This document shows positions 9,973 through 18,938 of a stretch of 64,000 nt of DNA, piece after piece. A model generated the notes under the pieces. It did no database searches. It worked only from the letters and a program-made list of their open reading frames with translations, and was not told the origin of the DNA. The position numbers were made by a program, and so were the translations under genes. Positions within the stretch are counted from its first letter, which is position 1, and every line of letters starts with the position of its first letter. The stretch lies in the NCBI GenBank assembly GCA_944389415.1, contig CALXMF010000001.1:186001-250000 (forward strand). Direction: 5' to 3'. Source of the stretch: an uncultured Spirochaetota bacterium. Lineage in GTDB: Bacteria; Spirochaetota; Spirochaetia; Treponematales; Treponemataceae.

Positions 9973-11703
9973 TTATTTTGGCGGAATAGTAATATATGTT
10001 CCGGAAATAATATAATCAGGATTTGAAATATTATTTGCCGCTGCAATTTCAGGGTACCGCCACGGATTTTTATAATATGCGGCAGCCAAATCCCATAATG
10101 TATCCCCCCATTTAATCTGATATGTCACCCCCTCCTCAGAAACAGGGACAGGAGCTGGCGGAAGGGGGATAATATCAGGTGACGGAGCAATAACTATTTG
10201 ATTCTCTTTTGGCATCACCGCATCATCACGAAGAACCGATGATTGCACTTGCACAGGCTCTGAAGAATTTCCATCACGATTCTTCAGAAATCCAAGATTC
10301 AACCGTGATGGAACAAGCATAAAAATTCCTGCGAGCGCTGCCAGACAAATCACGGCACAGATAATACATATCACAACGGCTCCAATTTGTGATTTTCCAT
10401 TTTTTGTATTCTCTGTATCATCAAAAAGAGTCTCGTCAAAAAGCGGAGTATCAGGGATAGCAGTATCTCTTTTAAAAGAGTTTTGCTCTTGCTCACTTAT
10501 TGGCACAGAAAAATCTGCATCATCAAAAGATTCTGACGAATTTATCTCCGAATCAGGTATATTAAAAGCATCATCATCTAAGAGATTTGAAAGATTAAGA
10601 GGCTTTTCATTTGATTCTTCAAAATCCGGTATATCAAAATCCATATCTGAAAAATCAGGAAGTTTCTCAGTTTCTTCATCTGATAGGGAGATAGTCTCCT
10701 GATCAGAGATATTAAAATCAGGGAGATCCGCTACCTCGTCAATATTTAAGTCTGACGAAATTTCTGTTGGGGTAAAATCAATATCCGGCAAATCAAACAG
10801 AGTATCTGTATCATCATTATCCTCAGCTGAACTTGCCTCTACCTCTCCAGTTTCCGCTGAACTCATTTCCTCAGTTATATCAAATACATTATCTTTCGTT
10901 TCATTTAATTCTATTTGATCTATTTCTTTAGACGATAATTTTTCTGTCGCTGCATCATGGTCAGGCTGTACTGCAACACTTGGTTGAACATCTACAGACA
11001 AAAACGGATTATCCTGAAGCACCTCGTCAGTTTCAACAGGTTCAATTTCAGGAAGATCAAATTCCGACATCACAATATCTGCGTCAGGATCAACAATACC
11101 ACTATCAGATGAAATCTCATCCGCATTTATAGATGACTCATCATTTCTAATTTTTTCATTAAGACTACTATCGTTTTCACTCTCAGCAATCCTTTGTACA
11201 GGATTATCACTATCCGCTATATCGTTACTATCACTCTGATCAATATCTAGTACATCAAGATCGGGCACATCAATATCAGAAACATCAGTTGTACTATCAA
11301 AACCATCAAGTTCCGGAACATCAAATGTCTCCGTCAGATTAAAATCAGGAGCCTTTTCCCGTTCCTCAACAGTTCTAGTAACAAGATTAACAGATGTATT
11401 TGTACGAGATCCTGTTTCTGGATCAAGAACTTCCGCAGATAATTCTCCATTCTCATCAAGCCCTATTGACAAATTAATATTTGGCTCCCCATTCGGATGA
11501 GGCAACAGATTATCGATGCGCAAGGTATCGATATACTCAGCATTTTCCATTGTTCCATTGTCAGTTCGGTAAAGATCAACCTGTACCGTTGTCTGATTAT
11601 CATTTACAGTGGTTAATTCAAGGATCTTTTTTTCAGGCAAGCCTTCTTCCAGAATGGGATAGAATGATCCATCTGCGAGTTTGATACCAATTGCTGTACT
11701 CAT
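9973..11703 (-). CDS. Acidic membrane protein with C-terminal LysM domain
   Basis: 576 residues with an unusual layout. Residues 1-130 have a globular beta-rich start (AIGIKLADGSFYPILEEG). About 130-435 is an extremely acidic, serine-rich stretch built on recurring D-x-PDF/DLPD motifs. A single transmembrane helix spans 440-464 (GAVVICIICAVICLAALAG), and a proline-rich linker leads to one LysM domain at about 527-574 (YQIKWGDTLWDLAAAYY to YIISGTYITIPPK). With no N-terminal signal, the acidic part should be cytoplasmic and the LysM periplasmic, linking an intracellular partner to peptidoglycan. It heads the operon with the lytic transglycosylase. I know no named homologue. Confidence 0.8.
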   Translation of the reverse strand: MSTAIGIKLADGSFYPILEEGLPEKKILELTTVNDNQTTVQVDLYRTDNGTMENAEYIDTLRIDNLLPHPNGEPNINLSIGLDENGELSAEVLDPETGSRTNTSVNLVTRTVEEREKAPDFNLTETFDVPELDGFDSTTDVSDIDVPDLDVLDIDQSDSNDIADSDNPVQRIAESENDSSLNEKIRNDESSINADEISSDSGIVDPDADIVMSEFDLPEIEPVETDEVLQDNPFLSVDVQPSVAVQPDHDAATEKLSSKEIDQIELNETKDNVFDITEEMSSAETGEVEASSAEDNDDTDTLFDLPDIDFTPTEISSDLNIDEVADLPDFNISDQETISLSDEETEKLPDFSDMDFDIPDFEESNEKPLNLSNLLDDDAFNIPDSEINSSESFDDADFSVPISEQEQNSFKRDTAIPDTPLFDETLFDDTENTKNGKSQIGAVVICIICAVICLAALAGIFMLVPSRLNLGFLKNRDGNSSEPVQVQSSVLRDDAVMPKENQIVIAPSPDIIPLPPAPVPVSEEGVTYQIKWGDTLWDLAAAYYKNPWRYPEIAAANNISNPDYIISGTYITIPPK

Positions 11704-11842
11704 ATAATTCCTTTCATTCTACTTTATTCTCGAATGTTTATCTTGTCAACACATTTCCATCACACTCATATATGAAAGCCAATTATATTCTGTACCCACC
11801 TTCCATACTCAAAGCAGTGTAAAAACACATCATTTTCCGTAT

Positions 11843-11889
11843 TATTGTATATAGGAAACAAACAATCAATTTGTTTCCTATATACAATA
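11843..11889. terminator. Perfect 20-bp inverted repeat downstream of pstA
   Basis: Two exactly complementary 20-base arms (11843-11862 and 11870-11889, core GTATATAGGAAAC) with a 7-base loop lie directly after the pstA stop. Position suggests a transcription terminator or 3' stabilising structure for the pst operon. The lack of a clear U-run on the minus strand is unusual. Confidence 0.65.
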
Positions 11890-11895
11890 AATAAT

Positions 11896-13542
11896 TTACT
11901 TATATTTAGCACCCAGTTTCTTAATAACTAGTTTTGACAAAGAATTAATAATAAAGACAAGCATTATCAAAACAGTTGCAGCTGCAAAAGCCTTTTCAGA
12001 TGAAATTCCTTCCGCAATAATTAAATACAAATGAACAGCTAATGTTCGTGTAGAATCAAATAATCCGCCAGTTAAATTATAGTTTGACCCCATCGTATAA
12101 ATAAGTGCGGCTGTTTCCCCCAATGCACGCCCCGCAGCAAGAATAATACCTGCTGTAATTGCCGGGAACGCAGACGGAAGGATAACCTTAAAAATAGTCT
12201 GAACCTTTGTAGCACCTAATGCAACACTTCCCTCATTAAGAGCTGGAGAAATAGCTTTTACAGCTTCTTCTGAAGTACGAACGATTGTTGGCAGAATCAT
12301 CAAAGCAAGTGTTAGACACCCTGAAAGGAGTGAAATCCCCCATCCAAAAGCCTGAACAAACACCAGCATACCAAATAATCCGAAAATAATAGAAGGTATA
12401 CCAGCGAGTGTTTCTGTACCAAGTCGGAGAATCCGCAGCAATCTACCTTCTTTTGCATATAAAACCAGATAAACAGCTGCAAATACCCCAAATGGGACGG
12501 CAAAAAGAAGCGTCAAAAAAATCATGATAAATGTGTTAAAAATAATTGTTGATATACCACCGCTTCGTCCACCATCAATCGGAGCTTCTGTTAAAAACGA
12601 TAATTTCATATTTAAGCCTTGCTCTGTACCAGCGTATTTAAGCATATCTGCATCAGATGGAATCCGCCATGCAGGTGCTATAGAAACGGACCCGCTAACC
12701 GTACTAAGAGCAGTGTAAAACTCATCTGATGAATATGTTGTAACGACTGCAGGTATTCCGCTATTCTCATGACTTTTCACTACACCATCAAAAAACGATT
12801 TAATCTCTTCGGCATCATGATTACTAAGATCTTTATATAAAAAATCAGTATTACTAGGAGGCAGAATAACCGTTATCGGCAAATTACCACCTCCCAATTC
12901 TTTCCAATTTGAAACTGTACCTGAAGCAATTCTTGCAAGCATATCTGTATCAATTGCTCCAATTTTATAGTTACCATGTAGTGCGGCAGTATCCGCACTA
13001 CACGCGAGACGCAGAGCACGAATCGGTAATCTTCTAACAGAATGAGACACAGAAGTTGGCAGCATTTTATATTCTAAAACGGTCATGATACCGATGCCGC
13101 CTTCTTTTGCAGCTACGAAAGACACTATCTGCTCCGCACTGCTCTTTCCATTAGGAGACACAGTTTGAACGAGCCGGCCTTTTTTGCCAAAAAGGGTAAT
13201 TACTGATTCAGCTGCATTCTGTGTCTGATATGGATATACATCAGCAGTAGAAGCCCCTGTTTTTTTCCAATTTATATATTTATCGGTAAAGATATCTTTA
13301 AGGACTGTAAATTGAATCAATTCCAAATCTATATTTTTATTTACAACAACAACAATATTTTCTATATTACCGCTTGCATATGGCAGTTCGTCATATTCGA
13401 CCCGTATTTTATAAAACAAACCGTTAAAAATAATATATCCCAATATTAAAAAAAGTATAGCAATCGTCAATGATGCAGCAATATAAATCAATGAAGTCAT
13501 TATAGCATTAACTGTTCGTATTTTCCGAGTACCTGCCGTCAT
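11896..13542 (-). CDS. pstA: Phosphate ABC transporter permease PstA with PstS-like periplasmic insertion
   Basis: The C-terminal half (about residues 313-548) is a standard PstA core. It starts at FLTEAPIDGGRSGGI, continues through five membrane helices, and carries the EAA-type loop NEGSVALGATKVQTIFKVILP. Residue 20-42 is the first helix. Between them lies an insertion of roughly 265 residues absent from ordinary PstA (about 280-300 residues in total). It contains two segments that resemble the phosphate-binding protein's second lobe: VVVVNKNIDLELIQFTV with INWKKTG at 64-96, and GTVSNWKELGGG at 208-219. The neighbouring PstS has IAIVVNKDVAVANLSM with ITNWNQVGG. The gene is last in the pstSCA operon and starts at the stop of pstC. 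Confidence 0.9.
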   Translation of the reverse strand: MTAGTRKIRTVNAIMTSLIYIAASLTIAILFLILGYIIFNGLFYKIRVEYDELPYASGNIENIVVVVNKNIDLELIQFTVLKDIFTDKYINWKKTGASTADVYPYQTQNAAESVITLFGKKGRLVQTVSPNGKSSAEQIVSFVAAKEGGIGIMTVLEYKMLPTSVSHSVRRLPIRALRLACSADTAALHGNYKIGAIDTDMLARIASGTVSNWKELGGGNLPITVILPPSNTDFLYKDLSNHDAEEIKSFFDGVVKSHENSGIPAVVTTYSSDEFYTALSTVSGSVSIAPAWRIPSDADMLKYAGTEQGLNMKLSFLTEAPIDGGRSGGISTIIFNTFIMIFLTLLFAVPFGVFAAVYLVLYAKEGRLLRILRLGTETLAGIPSIIFGLFGMLVFVQAFGWGISLLSGCLTLALMILPTIVRTSEEAVKAISPALNEGSVALGATKVQTIFKVILPSAFPAITAGIILAAGRALGETAALIYTMGSNYNLTGGLFDSTRTLAVHLYLIIAEGISSEKAFAAATVLIMLVFIINSLSKLVIKKLGAKYK

Positions 13543-14429
13543 TATTTTCCTCCCAATCGCTTTGCAGATGAGTAAACAATAATCTGAACAACCATGTTTA
13601 GTACTAAAATGAAAATAAACAAAACAACACCTGTCGTAAACAAAGCAGTTAAATGAGTACCTTCAGCATATGCCATATCTGTAATAATATTCATTGTAAG
13701 CGTACGGACCATTGATGACAGTCCATGAGGCATGATCGCGGCATTTCCACCAACAAGCAGAACAGCCATTGTCTCTCCAAGTGCACGACCCATTCCAAGA
13801 ACAATCCCTGTTATAATACCGGAAGAAGCAGCTGGAACAAGAGTCCGACTGATTGTCTGCCATTTCGTGGAACCAAGCGCATATGAAGCCTCCCGTAATT
13901 CACGGGATACACTGCGTACAGAAATTTCAGTCATATTAATAATTGTAGGCAACGTCATAATTGCCAAGATGAGAGATGAAGCAAGAACACTGTAACCACT
14001 GGTACCGGTCGCTTTCCTTACAAGCGGAACAATAAAAGAAATACCAAACAAACCATAAATCACAGATGGGATACCAGCAAGCAGTTCTACAGCAGTTCTG
14101 AGAGCTGGCCCAAATCGCTTCCCAGCCATCTCTGAAAGAAAAATTCCTGATGCGACACCAACAGGAATTGCTAGGATTAGAGAAATAGCAGTAACATATA
14201 AAGAACCAATAATAAAAGAAAGAATTCCGTAATGAGGTTCAACAGGATCACTTGGTGACCAGTTGGAAGAAAAAAGAAATTCAAGAGGTGATACATTTTT
14301 AAAAAGAGGCAGTCCTTGTCTGAAAATAAAAATACTGATAAGAACAACGCTCGCTACTGAAATAAATGCGCTCACAAAAAAGCTGCGTTCTATCAGAAGT
14401 TCTCCTATTCTACGTCTTGTAGATTTCAT
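13542..14429 (-). CDS. pstC: Phosphate ABC transporter permease PstC
   Basis: 295 residues with six predicted membrane helices and the PstC-type loop motif LREASYALGSTKWQTISRTLVP, the EAA motif that contacts the ATPase. The N-terminal RRRIGELLIERSFFVSAF and the GLPLFKNVSPLEFLFSSNW stretch after helix 1 are characteristic of PstC. It forms the high-affinity phosphate channel with PstA. It overlaps pstA by a base and follows pstS by about 80 bases. Confidence 0.95.
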   Translation of the reverse strand: MKSTRRRIGELLIERSFFVSAFISVASVVLISIFIFRQGLPLFKNVSPLEFLFSSNWSPSDPVEPHYGILSFIIGSLYVTAISLILAIPVGVASGIFLSEMAGKRFGPALRTAVELLAGIPSVIYGLFGISFIVPLVRKATGTSGYSVLASSLILAIMTLPTIINMTEISVRSVSRELREASYALGSTKWQTISRTLVPAASSGIITGIVLGMGRALGETMAVLLVGGNAAIMPHGLSSMVRTLTMNIITDMAYAEGTHLTALFTTGVVLFIFILVLNMVVQIIVYSSAKRLGGK

Positions 14430-14512
14430 ATATCCTCATCTTCTAATCAATATGGTTTATTACAATAATACCGGCAGCAGGAATCATGCATGCCGGTATA
14501 ACAAAAAACTAC

Positions 14513-15379
14513 TTACTGAAGCGGAACAAAACCTGCATCACTCACAATAACAGAACCACGTACACTAAGTGCATAATCAATAAAAGCTTTTTCAACGCTG
14601 CCTTCAGCAGCATTTCCCTTTGTTACCGCATATAAATTACGCGCTATTGGATATGAACCATCAAGAACAGTTTCTTCAGCCGCCTCAATGCCATCAATCA
14701 GAAGCGCCCGACCACCAGCTTTTGTTATTTCATTTACAAACCCCAATCCAACATATCCAATTGCACCAGGAGTTGATGCGACTTTTGCAGCAACTTCTCC
14801 ATTCTCTTTCGCAACAATAGCATTTTTACTAAATTCAACGCCGGCAGGATCTAGAACAATTTCTTGAAAAGAACCATAAGTTCCGGAAGCTTCATCACGA
14901 TTGATCAAATATACAGCCTCATCATTGCCTCCAACCTGATTCCAGTTAGTTATTTTCCCAGAAAAAATATCTGCAACCTGCTGCATACTTAAATTAGCAA
15001 CAGCAACATCTTTGTTAACTACAATTGCAATGCCATCTTTAGCAATAACAATCGGGATAAGGCCATCAGCCAGTTCAGAATCTTTTAGTTCCCTAGAAGA
15101 ACCAGCAAGTGTTAAAGTCTCTGCGGAAAGCTGTTTTAACCCTGTACCAGAACCAAGACCTTCATACGAAATCTTAAGGCCGGGATTTTCCTTTGTCATA
15201 GCTTCAATTACACCATTTGCAATTGGCTGAACAGTTGTAGAACCTCCAAACGTATACGTTCCGCTGAATCCTGACTCAGAAGATTGTTTCACTGAAGAAG
15301 GTACAGAATCTTTTGCACCTCCAGCAAAAATCATTGCCGCAGCATTAAATACAGCAACTGCGATTAGCATTTTCTTCAT
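14513..15379 (-). CDS. pstS: Phosphate-binding protein PstS
   Basis: A 288-residue periplasmic phosphate-binding protein. The N-terminal signal sequence ends near MIFAGGAKD. The mature protein has YTFGGSTTVQPIANGV (phosphate-binding loop GSTTV), SYEGLGSGTGLKQL, TLAGSSRELKDSE, then IAIVVNKDVAVANLSM, ITNWNQVGG and NRDEASGTYGSF, all typical of PstS. It captures phosphate and delivers it to PstCA. It is the first gene of the operon, with GGAGG ahead of the start, and faces phoB across a region with Pho-box-like repeats, so phosphate starvation probably induces it. No cysteine lipobox is evident, so it may be soluble or held by an uncleaved signal. Confidence 0.93.
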   Translation of the reverse strand: MKKMLIAVAVFNAAAMIFAGGAKDSVPSSVKQSSESGFSGTYTFGGSTTVQPIANGVIEAMTKENPGLKISYEGLGSGTGLKQLSAETLTLAGSSRELKDSELADGLIPIVIAKDGIAIVVNKDVAVANLSMQQVADIFSGKITNWNQVGGNDEAVYLINRDEASGTYGSFQEIVLDPAGVEFSKNAIVAKENGEVAAKVASTPGAIGYVGLGFVNEITKAGGRALLIDGIEAAEETVLDGSYPIARNLYAVTKGNAAEGSVEKAFIDYALSVRGSVIVSDAGFVPLQ

Positions 15380-15459
15380 ACTTATATCCTCCAGATTACA
15401 TAGTCATGCAGTTTATAACTGCGTGTTTCTAATTAAGATGGTTGTAATCTACGAGGGTG

Positions 15460-15510
15460 CTGTAAAAGAGTTGTAAGTATTGTGTTAAAAATCAATTAAA
15501 TCCGTGTAAC
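15460..15510. promoter_or_regulatory. Pho-box-like repeats between pstS and phoB
   Basis: Seven-base repeats lie exactly 11 bases apart: CTGTAAA at 15460, TTGTAAG at 15471, GTGTTAA at 15482, and a further in-phase GTGTAAC at 15504. Read on the minus strand toward pstS they are TTAACAC, CTTACAA and TTTACAG, which fits both the CTGTCAT-type E. coli Pho box and the TTAACA-type Bacillus PhoP box, both of which use an 11-bp period. This is the expected binding site for the adjacent PhoB. Binding itself is inferred. Confidence 0.7.
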
Positions 15511-15570
15511 AAGAACATAATTGCGTAATTATAGGTACACACGACAAGGGCTGAGGTGTAAAATAAGCAT

Positions 15571-16314
15571 ATGGAAAAGAAAATACTGATTGTTGATGAT
15601 GAAGTTTCTATTCTTGAACTATTATCTTATAATATAAAAAAAGACGGCTTTAATTCTATTACAGCAGAAAATGGTTCCCAAGCGCTTTCTCTAGCCAGAC
15701 GGGAACATCCTGATTTAATATTGCTCGATTTAATGCTTCCTGATATGAGCGGTCTTGATGTATGCCGCATACTCCGTCACGATGAACAAACAGAGCAAAT
15801 TCCTGTCATCATGGTAACAGCACGTACAGATGAAACCGATATTGTAAAAGGGTTAGAACTTGGTGCCGATGATTATATCACAAAGCCCTTTTCTCCCAAA
15901 GTCGCTCTTGCCCGCATCCATTCCGTACTCCGCCGCAGCGGGTCAGTAAAAAACAATACGGAAAAACCAGGTACAATAAACAATAACACTTCTGATATAA
16001 TCACTATAAACGGACTTATGATAGACACAGCCCGTTTTAAAACACAAATTAATGGACATCCTATAACCCTCTCTGCTACAGAATTTGCCATTCTTCTATA
16101 TCTTGCGCAAAATCCTGGCCGAGTTTTTACACGTCATCAAATCATAAATGCTATCAAAGGAGACTCCTATCCAGTCACCGACAGGTCAATAGACGTACAA
16201 ATTCTTAGTATCAGAAAAAAACTTGGTGAAACAGATCCTGAAAAATCAATTATAGAAACAATTCGTGGAGTCGGATATCGAATGTGCGAAGAGGCTAACC
16301 ATGAGTACCTCTAA
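15571..16314 (+). CDS. phoB: Phosphate-regulon response regulator PhoB
   Basis: A 247-residue OmpR/PhoB-type response regulator. The receiver domain (about 1-120) has the acidic pocket DDE near the start, the phospho-acceptor Asp in LILLDLMLPDMSG, the conserved MVTAR threonine and the KPF lysine. A winged-helix DNA-binding domain follows (about 145-245) with LSATEFAILLYLAQNPG, VTDRSIDVQILSIRKK and ETIRGVGYRM. An asparagine/threonine-rich linker joins them. It should bind the repeats just upstream and activate pstSCA. Its 3' end overlaps phoR. Confidence 0.92.
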   Translation: MEKKILIVDDEVSILELLSYNIKKDGFNSITAENGSQALSLARREHPDLILLDLMLPDMSGLDVCRILRHDEQTEQIPVIMVTARTDETDIVKGLELGADDYITKPFSPKVALARIHSVLRRSGSVKNNTEKPGTINNNTSDIITINGLMIDTARFKTQINGHPITLSATEFAILLYLAQNPGRVFTRHQIINAIKGDSYPVTDRSIDVQILSIRKKLGETDPEKSIIETIRGVGYRMCEEANHEYL

Positions 16315-18133
16315 ACCAATTCGAATATGGTTTTACCTGTTTGGAATAAACGGGTTTGTGATTTGTGCTGGTTTTTTGATTTTCATTATCATCAGTCTCA
16401 AGATTCTTGAGCACTCTATCGTATTACAAACACAGCAAAATCTCCAGACGTTTTCGTACGCCATCCGCCAGCTCCTTATTGCAGAAAGTTTTAATAATTG
16501 TGAAGATGAACGTATTGATAATTTGGTCAAACTTCTTGCTGCTCATGATCCCTCCTTTAGAATCACTATTATTAATGAAAATGGAACGGTCATTGGTGAC
16601 TCTGATGCAAACCCATTCGATATGGAAAACCATCTGTCTAGACAGGAAGTACAAGCAGCACTAAACGGAGACGAAGGATATGCCACCCGTCAAAGCAGCG
16701 TTAGCAGAAAAAAAGTTATATATTATGCGATTCCTTTTATCATAAATTCACAGCGTGTCGTATTGCGGCTTTCAATGCCGCTTGCTTCAAATGTCTTATT
16801 TTTTTCTTCAATTAAACAAGACTCTATATTTGCAGCACTCCTTATAGTATGTGTTATCATGATTCTTTCCGTTGCTGTTTCCAGGAGGATTATGAGACCG
16901 CTTACTGAGTTACGCAATGCAGCTTTTAGATATCGCAATGGAGAATTTTCTTACTGCCCTAATATTGAAGACCCATACGAATTTGTTGAACTGAGCCATG
17001 ATTTAAAACGCATGGCTTTAACAATAGAGAACAATATAGAAGATATTTCACGCAGACGTGATTACTTTGAATCGGTATTTGCCCATACAGCTGAATCTCT
17101 TATTGTTTTTTCACGCGATCTGCAAATTATTGAGTTAAATCGTGCGGCATGTCGGCTTTTTGCGCCCTCACCTTCAGAAAAGAGTCGCTCACTTATTTCA
17201 CTGATACGCAACACTGAAATCATTGATTTCGTTCATAAGATAATGATGCAACCGCTCAGTGAACAAGATGAAGAAAAAGAAATTATTCTGCAAGATCAGA
17301 CTAACGCCGAGCATTATCTTCTCGTACGCTGCTCAACCATCAGCTCTGATAATGCACAAGAATGCTTTCTCCTTATGCTCACTGATGTAACCAGATTAAA
17401 ACAGCTTGAACAAATACGAAAAGACTTTGTAGCCAATGTTTCACATGAATTGAAAACACCAGTCACTTCTATCAAAGGTTTCATAGAAACACTGCTCGAT
17501 GGAGCGCTTAATGATAAAAAAACCGCCCGTCATTTTTTAGAAATCGCAGAGCAGCAGACAGGCAGGCTAATTAATATCATTTCTGACTTATTAACTCTCT
17601 CTCAGCTTGAACAAAACGGTTTTATTATCCGGACACAAACCATACAGTTACGTATCGCTTTAGAAGAGGCAATACAAATCTGCCTGCCAGCAGCACAGCA
17701 AAAACATATAAAGATTCATCTCTCCTTTTATGATAGTCATGGACATGAAAAAAAAGAATCTCCATCGGCATCCTTGAATGAAGGATTATTCATTCAGGTT
17801 GTGGAAAATATTATCGACAATGCGGTCAAATATTGCCCATCGCACTCATGTATTGATATCGGAGTTCAACAGACAGAACCACCAGGAATATTAATATGGA
17901 TAGAAGATACCGGACCAGGCATTCCAGATGAATACAAAACACGAGTATTTGAACGCTTTTTCCGTGTAGACAAAGGGCGCAGTCGCGAAACAGGCGGTAC
18001 AGGCTTAGGTCTTTCAATTGTACGACATATTGTAGAACTGCATGGCGGAACAATACAGGCAATGAGTCGAAAAGATGGCATGAACGGCGCCCGTTTCGAA
18101 ATGTTTTTTCCTGGTACAATAAACAGTATCTGA
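16301..18133 (+). CDS. phoR: Phosphate-regulon sensor histidine kinase PhoR
   Basis: The start at 16301 is chosen for the AGAGG before it, giving 610 residues and a 14-base overlap with phoB. Order: membrane helix (FGINGFVICAGFLIFIIISL), an extracytoplasmic domain of about 130 residues, a second helix, HAMP (RRIMRPLTELRNAAFRY), a PAS domain (YFESVFAHTAESLIVFSRD), and the dimerisation domain with phospho-acceptor His in FVANVSHELKTPVTSIKG. The ATPase domain has the N box (ENIIDNAVKY), DTGPGIP, and GGTGLGLSIVRHIVELHGG. It is the cognate kinase of PhoB. Because PhoU and PstB, the usual inhibitory partners, are not encoded nearby, the signalling route is unclear. Confidence 0.92.
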   Translation: MSTSKPIRIWFYLFGINGFVICAGFLIFIIISLKILEHSIVLQTQQNLQTFSYAIRQLLIAESFNNCEDERIDNLVKLLAAHDPSFRITIINENGTVIGDSDANPFDMENHLSRQEVQAALNGDEGYATRQSSVSRKKVIYYAIPFIINSQRVVLRLSMPLASNVLFFSSIKQDSIFAALLIVCVIMILSVAVSRRIMRPLTELRNAAFRYRNGEFSYCPNIEDPYEFVELSHDLKRMALTIENNIEDISRRRDYFESVFAHTAESLIVFSRDLQIIELNRAACRLFAPSPSEKSRSLISLIRNTEIIDFVHKIMMQPLSEQDEEKEIILQDQTNAEHYLLVRCSTISSDNAQECFLLMLTDVTRLKQLEQIRKDFVANVSHELKTPVTSIKGFIETLLDGALNDKKTARHFLEIAEQQTGRLINIISDLLTLSQLEQNGFIIRTQTIQLRIALEEAIQICLPAAQQKHIKIHLSFYDSHGHEKKESPSASLNEGLFIQVVENIIDNAVKYCPSHSCIDIGVQQTEPPGILIWIEDTGPGIPDEYKTRVFERFFRVDKGRSRETGGTGLGLSIVRHIVELHGGTIQAMSRKDGMNGARFEMFFPGTINSI

Positions 18134-18142
18134 CAAAGATTT

Positions 18143-18823
18143 CTATTCCACCGGTTGCGCTGCCCGTTGATACCATATTCTACATTCAAGAACCGTAAAC
18201 AACAGCACAATTACTGAAAACCACCAGAAAGAATTTTCAAATCCTGCAAAAAAATTATAAATACCATGAAGCAAAACAGCAAATACAAAAGGTATTACCG
18301 TCTTACCGCCCTGCCTATTTATCCAAATATATGCCCCTGATAAAACAGCACAAGCACTATGTATCACAACAGCAGTCGCGATACGCAAAGTAATTTGCTG
18401 AACCCCTGATATAAAATATACAGCTGTTTCAAAACAGCCAAGAGCCATACCACACAACATCGCTGTTGCAAAAAATGCAGATACAGTCATATTATGAGAA
18501 GGAATCGGCAACATACAAAGCAGCTTTACACTTTCTTCTATAAGACCATTAAACAATATTGCAGTTACTAAAATACTCATTAGTGTATGAGACTGAAATA
18601 ATGGCAATTTCAGTACGCAAAACTGAATAATAGCAATCGGTATGACTGATGCAAGACCTAGTAAAATCGCCCAAAACGCATATTTCAGCTGAAAACTATG
18701 AAGTCCGCATCTCAATACAACACAAACCAGCAAGAGCGGACAGAAACAAAAAACAAGGCTTATAACCATATTCTCAGCATACGGTAAAAAATCCAGCTTC
18801 GCAATATGTAAATAATAAAACAA
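18143..18823 (-). CDS. PrsW-like glutamic-type intramembrane protease
   Basis: A 226-residue polytopic membrane protein (about seven helices). It carries the conserved PrsW motifs in order: the EE pair in LIEESVKLLCML, an E in GCFETAVYF, a His in VIHSACAVLSGAYIW, and a final HGIYNF. In Bacillus, PrsW cleaves an anti-sigma factor; other members process peptides at the membrane. The substrate here is unknown and no anti-sigma factor gene is nearby. It converges on phoR with only nine bases between the stops, so it has no obvious functional link to the phosphate genes. Confidence 0.85.
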   Translation of the reverse strand: MFYYLHIAKLDFLPYAENMVISLVFCFCPLLLVCVVLRCGLHSFQLKYAFWAILLGLASVIPIAIIQFCVLKLPLFQSHTLMSILVTAILFNGLIEESVKLLCMLPIPSHNMTVSAFFATAMLCGMALGCFETAVYFISGVQQITLRIATAVVIHSACAVLSGAYIWINRQGGKTVIPFVFAVLLHGIYNFFAGFENSFWWFSVIVLLFTVLECRIWYQRAAQPVE

Positions 18824-18938
18824 ACACTATCCTACGTTTTTTCAATACACTTTTTAAGCGTTCTGCTGTTCATTTTGTTGAAATAAAGATAAATCTTATG
18901 TTATCATTCTACAATATAACCTATTAGGAAGTACATAC

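Noticed and set aside
15408-15422. Small hairpin GCAGTT-TAT-AACTGC in the pstS leader
   Set aside because: A six-base stem is too short to call a riboswitch or attenuator, and no conserved aptamer pattern surrounds it.
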